This document shows positions 20,209 through 29,449 of a stretch of DNA of 64,000 nt, in pieces. Each line of letters opens with the position of its first letter. The stretch's first letter is position 1. Made by a program: the position numbers and the translations under genes. Source of the stretch: Acidimicrobiaceae bacterium (GTDB lineage: Bacteria > Actinomycetota > Acidimicrobiia > Acidimicrobiales > RAAP-2); the NCBI GenBank assembly GCA_003155915.1, contig PMFA01000010.1, positions 40,350-104,349 on the forward strand, in the 5' to 3' direction. The notes below the pieces were generated by a model. The model saw only the letters and a list, made by a program, of their open reading frames with translations. It ran no database searches and was not told the origin of the DNA.

Positions 20209-21213
20209 ATGGCATTAGACGTCGCGCTCGACATCGGCACCTCGAACACGCGTCTCGCGACCACGGATCGCGGCGTCGTATTTGACGAACCGACGATGGT
20301 CGCGATCGACACCAACTCCGGGAGCGTTGTCGAGGTGGGTCACGGCGCGCTCGAGATGGTCGCTCGCACGCCGCGCCACGTCGTCGTCTTTCGACCGCTG
20401 GCCCAAGGTGCCACGGTCGACTTTGACGTGACCTCGCGCCTCATCGCCGGTCTGTTCGAACGGGCCGGCGTGTCCAAGATGAGCCGGGCCCGTGTGGTCA
20501 TGAGCGTGCCGTCGCTGGCGACGTCCATCGAGCGACGGGCCCTGCGTCAGGCGGCCATCCAGGCGGGCGCGCGCGAGGCGACGCTGATCGAAGCGCCGAT
20601 CGCGGCGGCGATCGGTGTCGGCCTGCCGGTTCAGGACCCCGTCGGTTCGGCCGTGACGGTCCTCGGTGCCGGGGCCAGCGAAGCGGCGATCATCTCGCTC
20701 GGTGGGATCGTCACGGGCAGTGCCCGACGACTGGGTGGCAACGACCTCGACGCGGCCATCGCGACGTCGTTGCGGATCCAACTCGGTGTCGTCGTCGCGC
20801 CGTCGGTAGTCGAGAGCTTGAAGTTCTCGCTCGCGTCAGCCCTCGGACGAACGAAGGGACGTTCTGAAGTCGTGCTGGCCCGCACGGTCGACCGTGGTGA
20901 CCTCGTCGAAGTCGACGTCGATGCCGATCTCGTGAACGCCGCCGTCTCAGAAGTCGTGGCCACGACCGTACGAATGATCCAGGAGTGTCTCGGGGACGCG
21001 CCCCCGGACCTGTCCCAGGACGTCAGTGCTCGGGGACTGACGTTGGCCGGAGGTCACGCGCTCTTGAGCGACTTCGCTGAACTCATCGTCACGAACACCG
21101 GCGTGGAGGTCACGGTCGCCGAGGAACCCGAGACCGTGGTGATTCGTGGACTTCGACTCTGTCTCGAAGAGATGTCCACACTGCACTCGCTCTATCGCGA
21201 CGCCGATCGTTAG
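20209..21213 (+). CDS. MreB/actin-like protein (divergent)
   Basis: VALDIGTSNTRLATTDRGVVFDEPTMVAID phosphate-1 region, IEAPIAAAIGVGLPV, ISLGGIVTGSARRLGGNDLDAAI, LAGGHALLSDFAELI. Confidence 0.75.
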   Translation: MALDVALDIGTSNTRLATTDRGVVFDEPTMVAIDTNSGSVVEVGHGALEMVARTPRHVVVFRPLAQGATVDFDVTSRLIAGLFERAGVSKMSRARVVMSVPSLATSIERRALRQAAIQAGAREATLIEAPIAAAIGVGLPVQDPVGSAVTVLGAGASEAAIISLGGIVTGSARRLGGNDLDAAIATSLRIQLGVVVAPSVVESLKFSLASALGRTKGRSEVVLARTVDRGDLVEVDVDADLVNAAVSEVVATTVRMIQECLGDAPPDLSQDVSARGLTLAGGHALLSDFAELIVTNTGVEVTVAEEPETVVIRGLRLCLEEMSTLHSLYRDADR

Positions 21214-21842
21214 TCGTCGTCTCGACCGAGTTGATTGACGGCCGCCCGAACCTGCCAGTCACGGTCCTCACTGGCGCGCGCCAGCGCCTCGTCGATGTCG
21301 GGTCCCTCGAAGTTCGAGAGTGCGACGATGGCGCGTCGGCGCACCGGTGGCTTGTCATTGAGTGCGGCGAGGATGGCCGGTCGAGCTCGGTCGTCGCCGA
21401 TCGCGCCCAGTGCCGCGATCGCCGATTCGCGACACCGCGCGTCTTCGTGACTCGTCGCGATGACGCACATTTTCTCCACGGCACCAACGTAGAGGTGCTC
21501 GCCGAGCGCGAAGAGGGCGCCGTCGACGACGAGCGCGTCGTCGTCATCGAGACAGTGCACGAGCGCGGCGAAGACCGCGTCATCGTCGAAGGTCACGTGG
21601 GCGATCTGATTCAACGCCTCGCGCCGAACGTGAACGTCCGCGTCGCTCAAGGCGCTTCGCCAGTCGTCGGGGGTGGCGAGATTCTGGCGAACGCTGCCGC
21701 GAAGCGCCAGGACGCGGTGTCGAGGTACCGGGCTACGCAAATTGGTTCGTAAGACCTCGGCATAGTTCTCGCCCAACGCGAAGCCGGCTCGCAACAGCGT
21801 TTCGTCAATGCTCTCCGCTAGCGTTGATTCATCACCTTGCAT
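21210..21842 (-). CDS. HEAT-repeat protein
   Basis: Repeated helical units, e.g. VRREALNQIAHVTFDDDAVFAALVHCL and CRESAIAALGAIGDDRARPAILAAL. Confidence 0.72.
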   Translation of the reverse strand: MQGDESTLAESIDETLLRAGFALGENYAEVLRTNLRSPVPRHRVLALRGSVRQNLATPDDWRSALSDADVHVRREALNQIAHVTFDDDAVFAALVHCLDDDDALVVDGALFALGEHLYVGAVEKMCVIATSHEDARCRESAIAALGAIGDDRARPAILAALNDKPPVRRRAIVALSNFEGPDIDEALARASEDRDWQVRAAVNQLGRDDD

Positions 21843-22964
21843 GAACCCATCTCACCACCTGTCAAGCGGCGCCGCGGATCAACGGCGCTTTTAGTTGTCC
21901 TCGTTCTCATTCTCGTGGCCGTCGTGGGTCTCGACCGGTGGAACACGAACGAATTCGCCCTCACCCCGGGCAACGCGACACCGGTGGCGCCGCTCGTGAA
22001 GATCAAGGGCGTGGCGAGCGAAAAGCACCGCGGCAAGATCATGTTTACCGACGTGTATCTCTCATCGTTGAACGGGTGGCAATGGGTGCTCACGCACTTC
22101 GAGAGCCACGTGCAGTACGTCAGTTCGAACGAACTCGTCGAACCGGGCGTGCCGACGGGCGAACTCGGGGCCCAGGGATTCTTGGAGATGAGTGACTCGA
22201 AGCAGGCGGCCGAAGTCGCGGCCTTTGACGCCCTCGGCTGGAAGACGCCCGCCACGGCGACTGGTGCGGTCGTTACCGCGGTCGTCGCGCCGTCGCCGGC
22301 GCGACGCGCCGGTATTCAAGTGGCCGACGAAATCGTCGGGGTGAACGGAACGGCCGTTGGCTCGGACTGCGCGCTCATTCGAGCAATGCACTCGATACCA
22401 AGCGGATCGAGGGTCCACTTGTCGATCAAGCGCGCACGGATTTCGCTGAAGGGTTTGATCTCGTACCGCACGGTGTCATCGGTGACGATTACGAGCGCCA
22501 AACCTCCCAAGGGCTTCGGCTCCTCGGGATGTCCGGGAGTGACCGGCGCCGGCTCGTCCTACGTCGGTGTCGCCCTCGAAGACGGCTACTCGTACCACTT
22601 GCCCGCCCAAGTGAGTATCGATACGGCCAACATCGGCGGACCGTCAGCGGGCCTCGCGATGACACTGTCGTTGATCGACACAATGAGTCGCCAGTCCATC
22701 TCCGGGAACCAACCGATCGCGGCGACCGGCACGATCGACGTCTACGGCAACGTCGGTGACGTCGGCGGCGTCGCCGAGAAAACCGTCGCCGTGCAGCGCG
22801 CCGGCGCAAAGTACTTCTTCGTTCCCGAAGTCGAGGTCGCCACGGCGAAAGGGGCCGCACAACCGGGGCTCAAGATCATTGGCGTGACGACCCTCGCCCA
22901 GACGCTGCACGACCTTCGAGCACTCGGCGGAGCCGCCCCGCAACCCCTCACGCCGCCCCGTTAA
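21837..22964 (+). CDS. PDZ domain plus Lon-like (S16) protease, secreted/membrane (YlbL-like)
   Basis: N-terminal TM, PDZ (ARRAGIQVADEIVGVNGTAVGS), NIGGPSAGLAMTLSLID with catalytic Ser, VGGVAEKTVAVQRAGA with catalytic Lys; TTG start overlapping the divergent HEAT gene start. Confidence 0.8.
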   Translation: MHEPISPPVKRRRGSTALLVVLVLILVAVVGLDRWNTNEFALTPGNATPVAPLVKIKGVASEKHRGKIMFTDVYLSSLNGWQWVLTHFESHVQYVSSNELVEPGVPTGELGAQGFLEMSDSKQAAEVAAFDALGWKTPATATGAVVTAVVAPSPARRAGIQVADEIVGVNGTAVGSDCALIRAMHSIPSGSRVHLSIKRARISLKGLISYRTVSSVTITSAKPPKGFGSSGCPGVTGAGSSYVGVALEDGYSYHLPAQVSIDTANIGGPSAGLAMTLSLIDTMSRQSISGNQPIAATGTIDVYGNVGDVGGVAEKTVAVQRAGAKYFFVPEVEVATAKGAAQPGLKIIGVTTLAQTLHDLRALGGAAPQPLTPPR

Positions 22965-23002
22965 GCCATTTTCCTCAAGGCCGACGCCGTAGTCTGGAAG
23001 GA

Positions 23003-24691
23003 ATGGACGATCGCCGAATTCTCTCAAGCACGCGCCAATCGTCGGCCGAGATAGCCCGAATGAACTTCACGACCCTCAGAAAAGGGGGCTACGACCCCAA
23101 CGAGGTTCGCATCCAGCTGGAGTCGATCGCGCGCGAGATGGGCCACCTCGAAGCCCGGATTCGCGAGCTCCAGGATCAGTTGAGCGAGGCCCAGCGCCGG
23201 GCCGCCAATCCGACCTTCGACGAAGCCACGTTGGCTGGGGCGTTAGGGGCCCAGAGCGCCGCGATCTTGCGCTCGGCCCACGAAGAGGCCGGACGAGTGA
23301 CGGCCGAGGCCCAGGAGCGAAGCGCCCAAGTCCTCACCGAGACCCAGCAGCGCAGTTCGGCCCACCTCATCGAGGCCCAGGAGCGAGCCGCGGCGCTGAT
23401 TGGCGAGGCCGAGAGCACCGCCGGTCAGATTGACCACGACGCCCGTCTGGCCGCGGAGCGACTCGTCGAGTCGGCGAAGGTGAACGGCGAAGCACTCGTC
23501 GAGGGAGCTCGCGAGCAGGGCCGCGCGATCGTCGAGCAGTCCTACGACGCGCGCAAGGCGGTCTTGAACGACCTCGCGGTGAAGCGCAAGGCGCTCCAGA
23601 TCCAGATCGAACAGTTGCGCGCCGCGCGTGACGTTCTCGCCACGTTCGTCACTTCGGTGCAGGACCAAGTTGAAAATGTGCTCTCCGGAATCAACAACTC
23701 CGATGAAGTGGCTCGCAACGCGGCGCTCGAGGCCCTGCGACTTCGACCGAACATGCCCGAGCCGACCGAAGAAGAGGTCCTCGCCGGCACACCACTGCGA
23801 AAGGTCTCCGAGCCGACACTGCAAGAGGTGACCGAAGTGCCCGCCGCGACGAGAACACGCGCCCCTAGGGCCTCCAAAGAAGGGGTCGCCGTCGTTGCCG
23901 AGGTCACGGAAGTCTCGATGATCGGCGACGACGATTCGGGCAACGACGTCGTCAATGAGATCTTCGCACGACTTCGTAAGGCGACCCTCGAAGAGCGCGG
24001 CGCGGCCCCGGTGCCGAAGAAGGCCGCGCCGGCTCCGGCCAAAGCGGTGACGGCGACCGGCGAGCTTTTTGAACGCCGCGACGCCGCGATCGGGGAGTCT
24101 CTCGCGGTGCTGACGCGAAAGGTGAAGCGTGCCCTTCAAGACGACCAGAACATCATGCTCGAACGCCTCCGTGAGGTGAAGGCGATGATCACGACGGAAC
24201 TCGAAGACGAACACGAGCAGCGCGCGCGTTACGCCGACGCCGCGATCGACGCCCTCACGGACGCCGCCGCCGCCGGCGTGCAGTTCGCGAAGGACGAGGC
24301 CGGCGTCAGCGGGGGGGCGGTTGAGAGCGCGGCGCTGAAGGACTGCGCGGCCGACCTGGCCGTGACGATCGTGTTGGCCCTGCGAAAGAGAATCCTCACC
24401 GACGGCAGTGGCGACGGATCCGATCGCGCGAACGCCGCCTACAAGGAGTGGCGCGGGGCGCGCGTCGAACGTCTCTGTACCGACGCCGCGCGACGAGCCT
24501 TTGAGATCGGTGTGGTGGACGCCTCGCAGGGTCGCCACGTACGGTTCTTCGTCGCGCCGAGTGACGCGCCGTGTGACGCGTGCGCGATGGACGCGGCGTC
24601 GGGAGGGCGGCTCGCCGGTCAGAGCTTCCCGAGCGGCTCGGCCTTCCCACCGCTGCACGCCGGTTGCGCCTGCGCCGTTATTCCTGTTTGA
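23003..24691 (+). CDS. DivIVA-like coiled-coil protein with MuF-like C-terminal Cys/His motif
   Basis: N-terminus FTTLRKGGYDPNEVRIQLESIAREMGHLEARIREL then long coiled coil; C-terminus APSDAPCDACAMDAASGGRLAGQSFPSGSAFPPLHAGCACAVIPV. Confidence 0.65.
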   Translation: MDDRRILSSTRQSSAEIARMNFTTLRKGGYDPNEVRIQLESIAREMGHLEARIRELQDQLSEAQRRAANPTFDEATLAGALGAQSAAILRSAHEEAGRVTAEAQERSAQVLTETQQRSSAHLIEAQERAAALIGEAESTAGQIDHDARLAAERLVESAKVNGEALVEGAREQGRAIVEQSYDARKAVLNDLAVKRKALQIQIEQLRAARDVLATFVTSVQDQVENVLSGINNSDEVARNAALEALRLRPNMPEPTEEEVLAGTPLRKVSEPTLQEVTEVPAATRTRAPRASKEGVAVVAEVTEVSMIGDDDSGNDVVNEIFARLRKATLEERGAAPVPKKAAPAPAKAVTATGELFERRDAAIGESLAVLTRKVKRALQDDQNIMLERLREVKAMITTELEDEHEQRARYADAAIDALTDAAAAGVQFAKDEAGVSGGAVESAALKDCAADLAVTIVLALRKRILTDGSGDGSDRANAAYKEWRGARVERLCTDAARRAFEIGVVDASQGRHVRFFVAPSDAPCDACAMDAASGGRLAGQSFPSGSAFPPLHAGCACAVIPV

Positions 24692-24712
24692 AAAACGACC
24701 TAGGCTTGTCGC

Positions 24713-27604
24713 GTGCGTAGTCCGACTGATATCCCGCCACGGGCGCGACGACTTGGTCGATTCTCTCGAAGATTCTGGATCGGCCTCGCTTTCGTCATCA
24801 TCCTCATCGGGTTCTTGTCGCTGCGTAATCTCGCCGTGCTCTGGACCGACCAGATGTGGTTCTCCTCGGTCGGTCTCGGCAAGGTTTTCTCGACGCTCTT
24901 GATGGTGAAGGTCGGACTCGGCCTGACCTTCGGCGCGATTTTCTTCTTCATCATGTGGGGCAACTTGCTCCTCACGGACCGCTTCGGCGCGCGCGATCTC
25001 TCCTTTGACCCGGAAGACGAGGTCGTTCGTCGATTCCAGAACGTGGTTCGCCCGTACGCCAAGCGCATCTACGCCGCGATCGCGCTCGTCATGGGTCTGA
25101 TCGCCGGACTGAACGCCACAGGTCAGTGGAACAAGTACCTGCTCTTTGCCAACAGCCAGCCCTTTCACGTCAAGGACCCACTGTTTCACAAGGACCTGAG
25201 CTTCTACATCTTCACGCTGCCCTTCGTGTCGTTCGTCGTGACCTGGCTTTTGGTCGCGCTGATCGTCGCGTTGATCGTCACGACCGGATTCCACTACCTC
25301 AACGGCGGGATCCGCGCGACGAGGGTGACGCCGCGGGTCTCGCCGCGCGTGAAGGCCCACCTTTCGGTGATCGGTGCGGGCATCGCGCTCATGAAGGCCG
25401 TGGGCTACGTCATCGCCAAATGGGAGTTGGTCAATTCGACGAACGGCTTCGTACAGGGCGCGGGCTACACCGACGTGCACGCCCGCATGCCCGCTCTCAC
25501 GATCCTGTTCTTCCTCTCGATGGCTGCGGCGCTGATTTTGCTCGCGAACGTGCGTCTGCGCGGGTGGTCGTTGCCCGCGGTCGCGGTCGGGCTGTGGCTC
25601 TTCGTGGCCCTCGTGATCGGTGTGCTCTACCCAACGATCCTGCAGGCCCTTAAGGTCAGCCCGAATCAGGACTCGCTGGAAGCGCCGTACATTCAGCGCA
25701 ACATCGAGGCCACCCGCGCCGCCTTCGGACTCGACAAAGTGAAGTACCAGAACTTCGCCGGTTCCACGACGATCTCCAAGGCCACGATCACCGCGGACAC
25801 CGCGACCCTGAACAACATCCGGCTGTGGGACCCGGCGTCCAACATTGCGTTGGCCACGGTGACGCGCCGTCAGTCCATTCACGCGTACTACACGTTCTCA
25901 ACGCTCGGGGTGGACCGCTATTTCATAAACGGGAAGCTCACGCCGGTCTTGATCGGCGCGCGTCAACTCAACACGGCGAATCTGCCGTCGCAGTCGTGGG
26001 TCAACCAGCACCTGCAATACACGCACGGAATCGGTGCGGCGGTCCTCGCGGCGAATGCCGTTGACTACACGACGGGCAATCCTGATTTCGTCGTCTCGAA
26101 CGTTCCGCCGCAGTCCACCAATGGCATGCCCGTCCTCACTCAGCCGGATATCTACTTCGGCATTCACGATCCCGGTTGGGTTGTCGCCAATACCAAGCAA
26201 CCGGAACTCGACTACCAGGTGAACTCGGGTAAGAACGCCGGTCAACCGGTCGAGACCCACTACGACAGCACTGGTGGCGTGCCGGTCGGAAGTATCTTCA
26301 GCCGCATGGCCCTGGCGCTTCGACTGGGCGACTTCAACTTCCTCATCTCGAACCAGATCTCGTCCAAGAGCCGCGTCCTCTTCGTGCGCGACGTGCAGCA
26401 GATGGCCCAAAAGGCCGCGCCGTTCCTCACCTTCGACTCGAATCCCTACGCCGTGATCGCCAACGGTGAGGTGCAGTACGTGCTCGACGGCTACACCACG
26501 ACCGATCAGTACCCCTACAGCGAGAACGCGTCGAACCTGAACGTCAACTCGGGCGGGCTGCCCTACAGCTTCAACTACGTTCGCAACTCCGTCAAGGTCG
26601 TCGTCAACGCCTACAGCGGCGCCATGACCTTCTACGCGAACGACCCCAACGACCCGATCTTGAAGGCGTACCGCGCCGCCTTCCCGTCGATGTTTCACCC
26701 GATGAGCCAGATGCCCGAGGCCATTCGCACGCACCTGCGTTACCCGTCGAACATCTTCTCGGTCCAGGCCGCGACGCTCGGCAAGTACCACATCTCGAAG
26801 GCGAGTGCCTTCTTCGCGGCGTCGGACCGCTGGGAGATCTCGCCGACGACCGGTTCGGGCTCGCCGAAGCAGTCGCTCGCACTGACGACCGTCACGGACA
26901 ACGCGGGCAATGTCGTGTCGTCGGCTCTCGCACCGATGAGTCCGACGTACCAGGTGGGATCCTTGCCGGAGGCGAATCACCAACAGCTCCTCGAGAACAT
27001 CGCCTTCGTGCCCGCCGGGAATTCGTCGACCGTCCAGGGCCTCACGGCCTTCATGATCGCGACGAGCGATCCCTCGGACTACGGACAACTCCGCGTGTAC
27101 GTCACGCCCCGCGGCACGTCGGTGACCGGACCGGTCCAGGCCGATTCAGAAATCCAACAGAATTCCGCGGCGTCCAAAATCATCTCCCTGCTTAACCAAA
27201 ACGGCTCGGAAGTCCTCTTCGGCAACAACCTCATGGTGCCGCTGGATCAGAGCGTGCTGTATATCCGTCCTCTCTATCTGACCAGCACGTCGAACCCGTT
27301 GCCGCAATTGAAATACGTCATTGCCGTCTTCAACCAAGACGTGGCGATTGAACCGACTCTGTCCCAAGCACTCTCCCAGGTCTTTGGTGCCAACTTCTCC
27401 TCCGGAGGAACCACGCCGCCGAAGAACGGGGGAGGTTCGACGGCGTCCGGAAAGGCCGCGGCGGTCTATCTGAAACAGGCGGCCACGGACTGGCAAACGG
27501 CCGAAACGGATCTCAAGAATGGCGACCTCGGCGGCTACCAGTCTGAAGTGAACGCAATGGAACAACAGATCCAATTAGCCCAGAGCGCGTTGACCAAGAA
27601 GTAA
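24713..27604 (+). CDS. UPF0182 family membrane protein
   Basis: Seven-TM N-terminal half, WTDQMWFSSVGLGKVFSTLL, QPFHVKDPLFHKDLSFYIFTLPF, RPLYLTSTSNPLPQLKYVIAVFNQ. Confidence 0.9.
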   Translation: MRSPTDIPPRARRLGRFSRRFWIGLAFVIILIGFLSLRNLAVLWTDQMWFSSVGLGKVFSTLLMVKVGLGLTFGAIFFFIMWGNLLLTDRFGARDLSFDPEDEVVRRFQNVVRPYAKRIYAAIALVMGLIAGLNATGQWNKYLLFANSQPFHVKDPLFHKDLSFYIFTLPFVSFVVTWLLVALIVALIVTTGFHYLNGGIRATRVTPRVSPRVKAHLSVIGAGIALMKAVGYVIAKWELVNSTNGFVQGAGYTDVHARMPALTILFFLSMAAALILLANVRLRGWSLPAVAVGLWLFVALVIGVLYPTILQALKVSPNQDSLEAPYIQRNIEATRAAFGLDKVKYQNFAGSTTISKATITADTATLNNIRLWDPASNIALATVTRRQSIHAYYTFSTLGVDRYFINGKLTPVLIGARQLNTANLPSQSWVNQHLQYTHGIGAAVLAANAVDYTTGNPDFVVSNVPPQSTNGMPVLTQPDIYFGIHDPGWVVANTKQPELDYQVNSGKNAGQPVETHYDSTGGVPVGSIFSRMALALRLGDFNFLISNQISSKSRVLFVRDVQQMAQKAAPFLTFDSNPYAVIANGEVQYVLDGYTTTDQYPYSENASNLNVNSGGLPYSFNYVRNSVKVVVNAYSGAMTFYANDPNDPILKAYRAAFPSMFHPMSQMPEAIRTHLRYPSNIFSVQAATLGKYHISKASAFFAASDRWEISPTTGSGSPKQSLALTTVTDNAGNVVSSALAPMSPTYQVGSLPEANHQQLLENIAFVPAGNSSTVQGLTAFMIATSDPSDYGQLRVYVTPRGTSVTGPVQADSEIQQNSAASKIISLLNQNGSEVLFGNNLMVPLDQSVLYIRPLYLTSTSNPLPQLKYVIAVFNQDVAIEPTLSQALSQVFGANFSSGGTTPPKNGGGSTASGKAAAVYLKQAATDWQTAETDLKNGDLGGYQSEVNAMEQQIQLAQSALTKK

Positions 27605-27810
27605 GTCGGGCCCGGTAGTTTTCGTCGTCTTGATGTCGGCCCGAACGATGATGGTGCGGCCCGACGAATCACTGCGACCTCTGAGTAACTTCGTCATCAC
27701 TCGTCAGTCAGGGACTGTAAACCGGGGCAGCGCAATCACAAGATGTGGATGACATTTTGCGATCATCTGACGCTGCGTCGTCACCCATTTTTGTATCGAC
27801 ATAGCCGCGA

Positions 27811-27816
27811 TATAAT
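27811..27816 (+). promoter_or_regulatory. -10 element of tRNA promoter
   Basis: Perfect TATAAT ending 11 nt before the tRNA 5' end. Confidence 0.6.
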
Positions 27817-27827
27817 GGAATCTGCAT

Positions 27828-27901
<74 letters not shown>

Positions 27902-27920
27902 CGAAGATAATTGCAGGTTT

Positions 27921-27944
27921 GAGTCGGTGCGAAAGCACCGGCTC
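27921..27944 (+). terminator. Hairpin terminator downstream of tRNA
   Basis: GAGTCGGTGC-GAAA-GCACCGGCTC followed by TTCTGCCTT. Confidence 0.65.
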
Positions 27945-28088
27945 TTCTGCCTTGGAGGGCGTCACCATCTCAGTTTGGACACCGCGTAACTTCGATGTGG
28001 GCTGCTTGACCAATGTGGTGATTGCGGCACCGTCCGGAGAATGTTGTGCCTGGTGGGCGCCCGGCTGAGCACCACGTACATTTACAGA

Positions 28089-28131
28089 TTGACAGACTGT
28101 TAGGTACCTGACAAACTAGTAAGGTGCCTAA
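28089..28131 (+). promoter_or_regulatory. Promoter/operator of MarR gene
   Basis: TTGACA at 28089-28094; inverted repeat TTAGGTACCT (28100-28109) / AGGTGCCTAA (28122-28131), 9 of 10 complementary. Confidence 0.65.
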
Positions 28132-28585
28132 CAATGACAACCTCAATCTGGAAGCGGCCGGTTCATGGGCCAAGAAGTATTTTCTTGCGAGCCGGGCTTT
28201 CATGGAGTCCGTCCTTCGTCCGTACGATCTTGGAACCACCCAGTGGTACGTCCTCTACCTGCTTGCACATGACGAGCCGATAAACCAGCGAGAGCTGACA
28301 CGCACGCTCGAAATTGAACGAGCGACACTCAGCGCCGTGATCAGTGCACTCGTGCGCAAAGGGTTCGTTGAACAAATATCCGACCCCGATGATCAGCGTC
28401 AGAAGGTGTTGCAGCTTACGCCCGCTGGCAGGAACTTATGGACGTCGCTTCCCGATCCTATTGGGCTGATTACCGCAGTCGCTTTTGCTGGAGTCGACGA
28501 CGCAGAGATTGCGTTGACAAATCGAGTGCTTCGGGACGCTACTCAACGGCTCAATGACTACAAAAAAGAAAGAAAATCGATATGA
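28124..28585 (+). CDS. MarR-family transcriptional regulator
   Basis: LGTTQWYVLYLLAHDEPINQRELTRTLEIERATLSAVISALVRKGFVEQISDPDDQRQKVLQLTPAG. Confidence 0.88.
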   Translation: MPNNDNLNLEAAGSWAKKYFLASRAFMESVLRPYDLGTTQWYVLYLLAHDEPINQRELTRTLEIERATLSAVISALVRKGFVEQISDPDDQRQKVLQLTPAGRNLWTSLPDPIGLITAVAFAGVDDAEIALTNRVLRDATQRLNDYKKERKSI

Positions 28586-29397
28586 CAATTCTGGTAACTG
28601 GCGGTACTGGTCTCGTTGGATCGCGGCTCTTGAGACGATTCGTCGAAGCCGGTATTGATTGTCGTGGACTTGTGCGGTCCGGCAAGGAGCTTCCGGCTGG
28701 AGTTACGGCAGTCGAAGGAGACATACTCAGCCCCGACTCGCTGGTGGCGGCGGTTGAAGGTGTGACGGCAATCATTCATCTCGCCGCTCTGTTTCGCACA
28801 GGTGATGAAGCTGAGATATGGAGGGTTAATCTTGACGGCACTCGTAACCTGATCGCCGCGGTTAAGGAAGACGCTTCTGATGCTCGCTTTCTGTTGGCGA
28901 GCACCTCCAATGTCTACGATCCGGATATTTCGCATCCCGGGCGCGAGGATGACCAGGTCACTCCGACGCTTGCATATCCGGCAAGCAAAATCGAAGCGGA
29001 GAACGAACTTCGCAAAAGCGGACTGAATTGGAGCATCCTGAGGCTCCCATTTGTCTATGGCGACAAAGACGGGCACTTGGAGTCAGTTCCGGAGATGCTC
29101 GCCGGTATGAAGTGGCACCCCGCACAGAAGCTAAGCGTGCTGCACCACGCAGATATAGCCACGGCATTCGAACACGCGCTGACAGGAGCCATGGATGGTC
29201 TCGTGGTAAATATCGCCGATGAGGCACCGCTCACCATCTACGAAATCGCACAGATCGTTGGCTTTGCGTACGAGTCATCTTCAGAACCGCTTAGCAATCC
29301 ATGGAAGGGCCATATGGACGTATCGCTTGCTCGTAGCCTCGGCTTCCAGCCAACGGTGTCGACCGTCTACCAAGCGATTCGCGAGGGCAGGCTCTAA
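28582..29397 (+). CDS. NAD-dependent epimerase/dehydratase (extended SDR)
   Basis: ILVTGGTGLVGSRLLRRF Rossmann motif; 4-bp overlap with the MarR gene. Confidence 0.88.
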   Translation: MTILVTGGTGLVGSRLLRRFVEAGIDCRGLVRSGKELPAGVTAVEGDILSPDSLVAAVEGVTAIIHLAALFRTGDEAEIWRVNLDGTRNLIAAVKEDASDARFLLASTSNVYDPDISHPGREDDQVTPTLAYPASKIEAENELRKSGLNWSILRLPFVYGDKDGHLESVPEMLAGMKWHPAQKLSVLHHADIATAFEHALTGAMDGLVVNIADEAPLTIYEIAQIVGFAYESSSEPLSNPWKGHMDVSLARSLGFQPTVSTVYQAIREGRL

Positions 29398-29449
29398 CCA
29401 GTTCTAGCTTGGTCGCAATATGGCCACAGACCAGTTGACGCCCATAGTC

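Noticed and set aside
23243-25882. 879-aa minus-strand ORF spanning the DivIVA-like and UPF0182 genes
   Set aside because: Spans two well-supported plus-strand genes; composition dominated by R/H/D/G as expected for an antisense frame.
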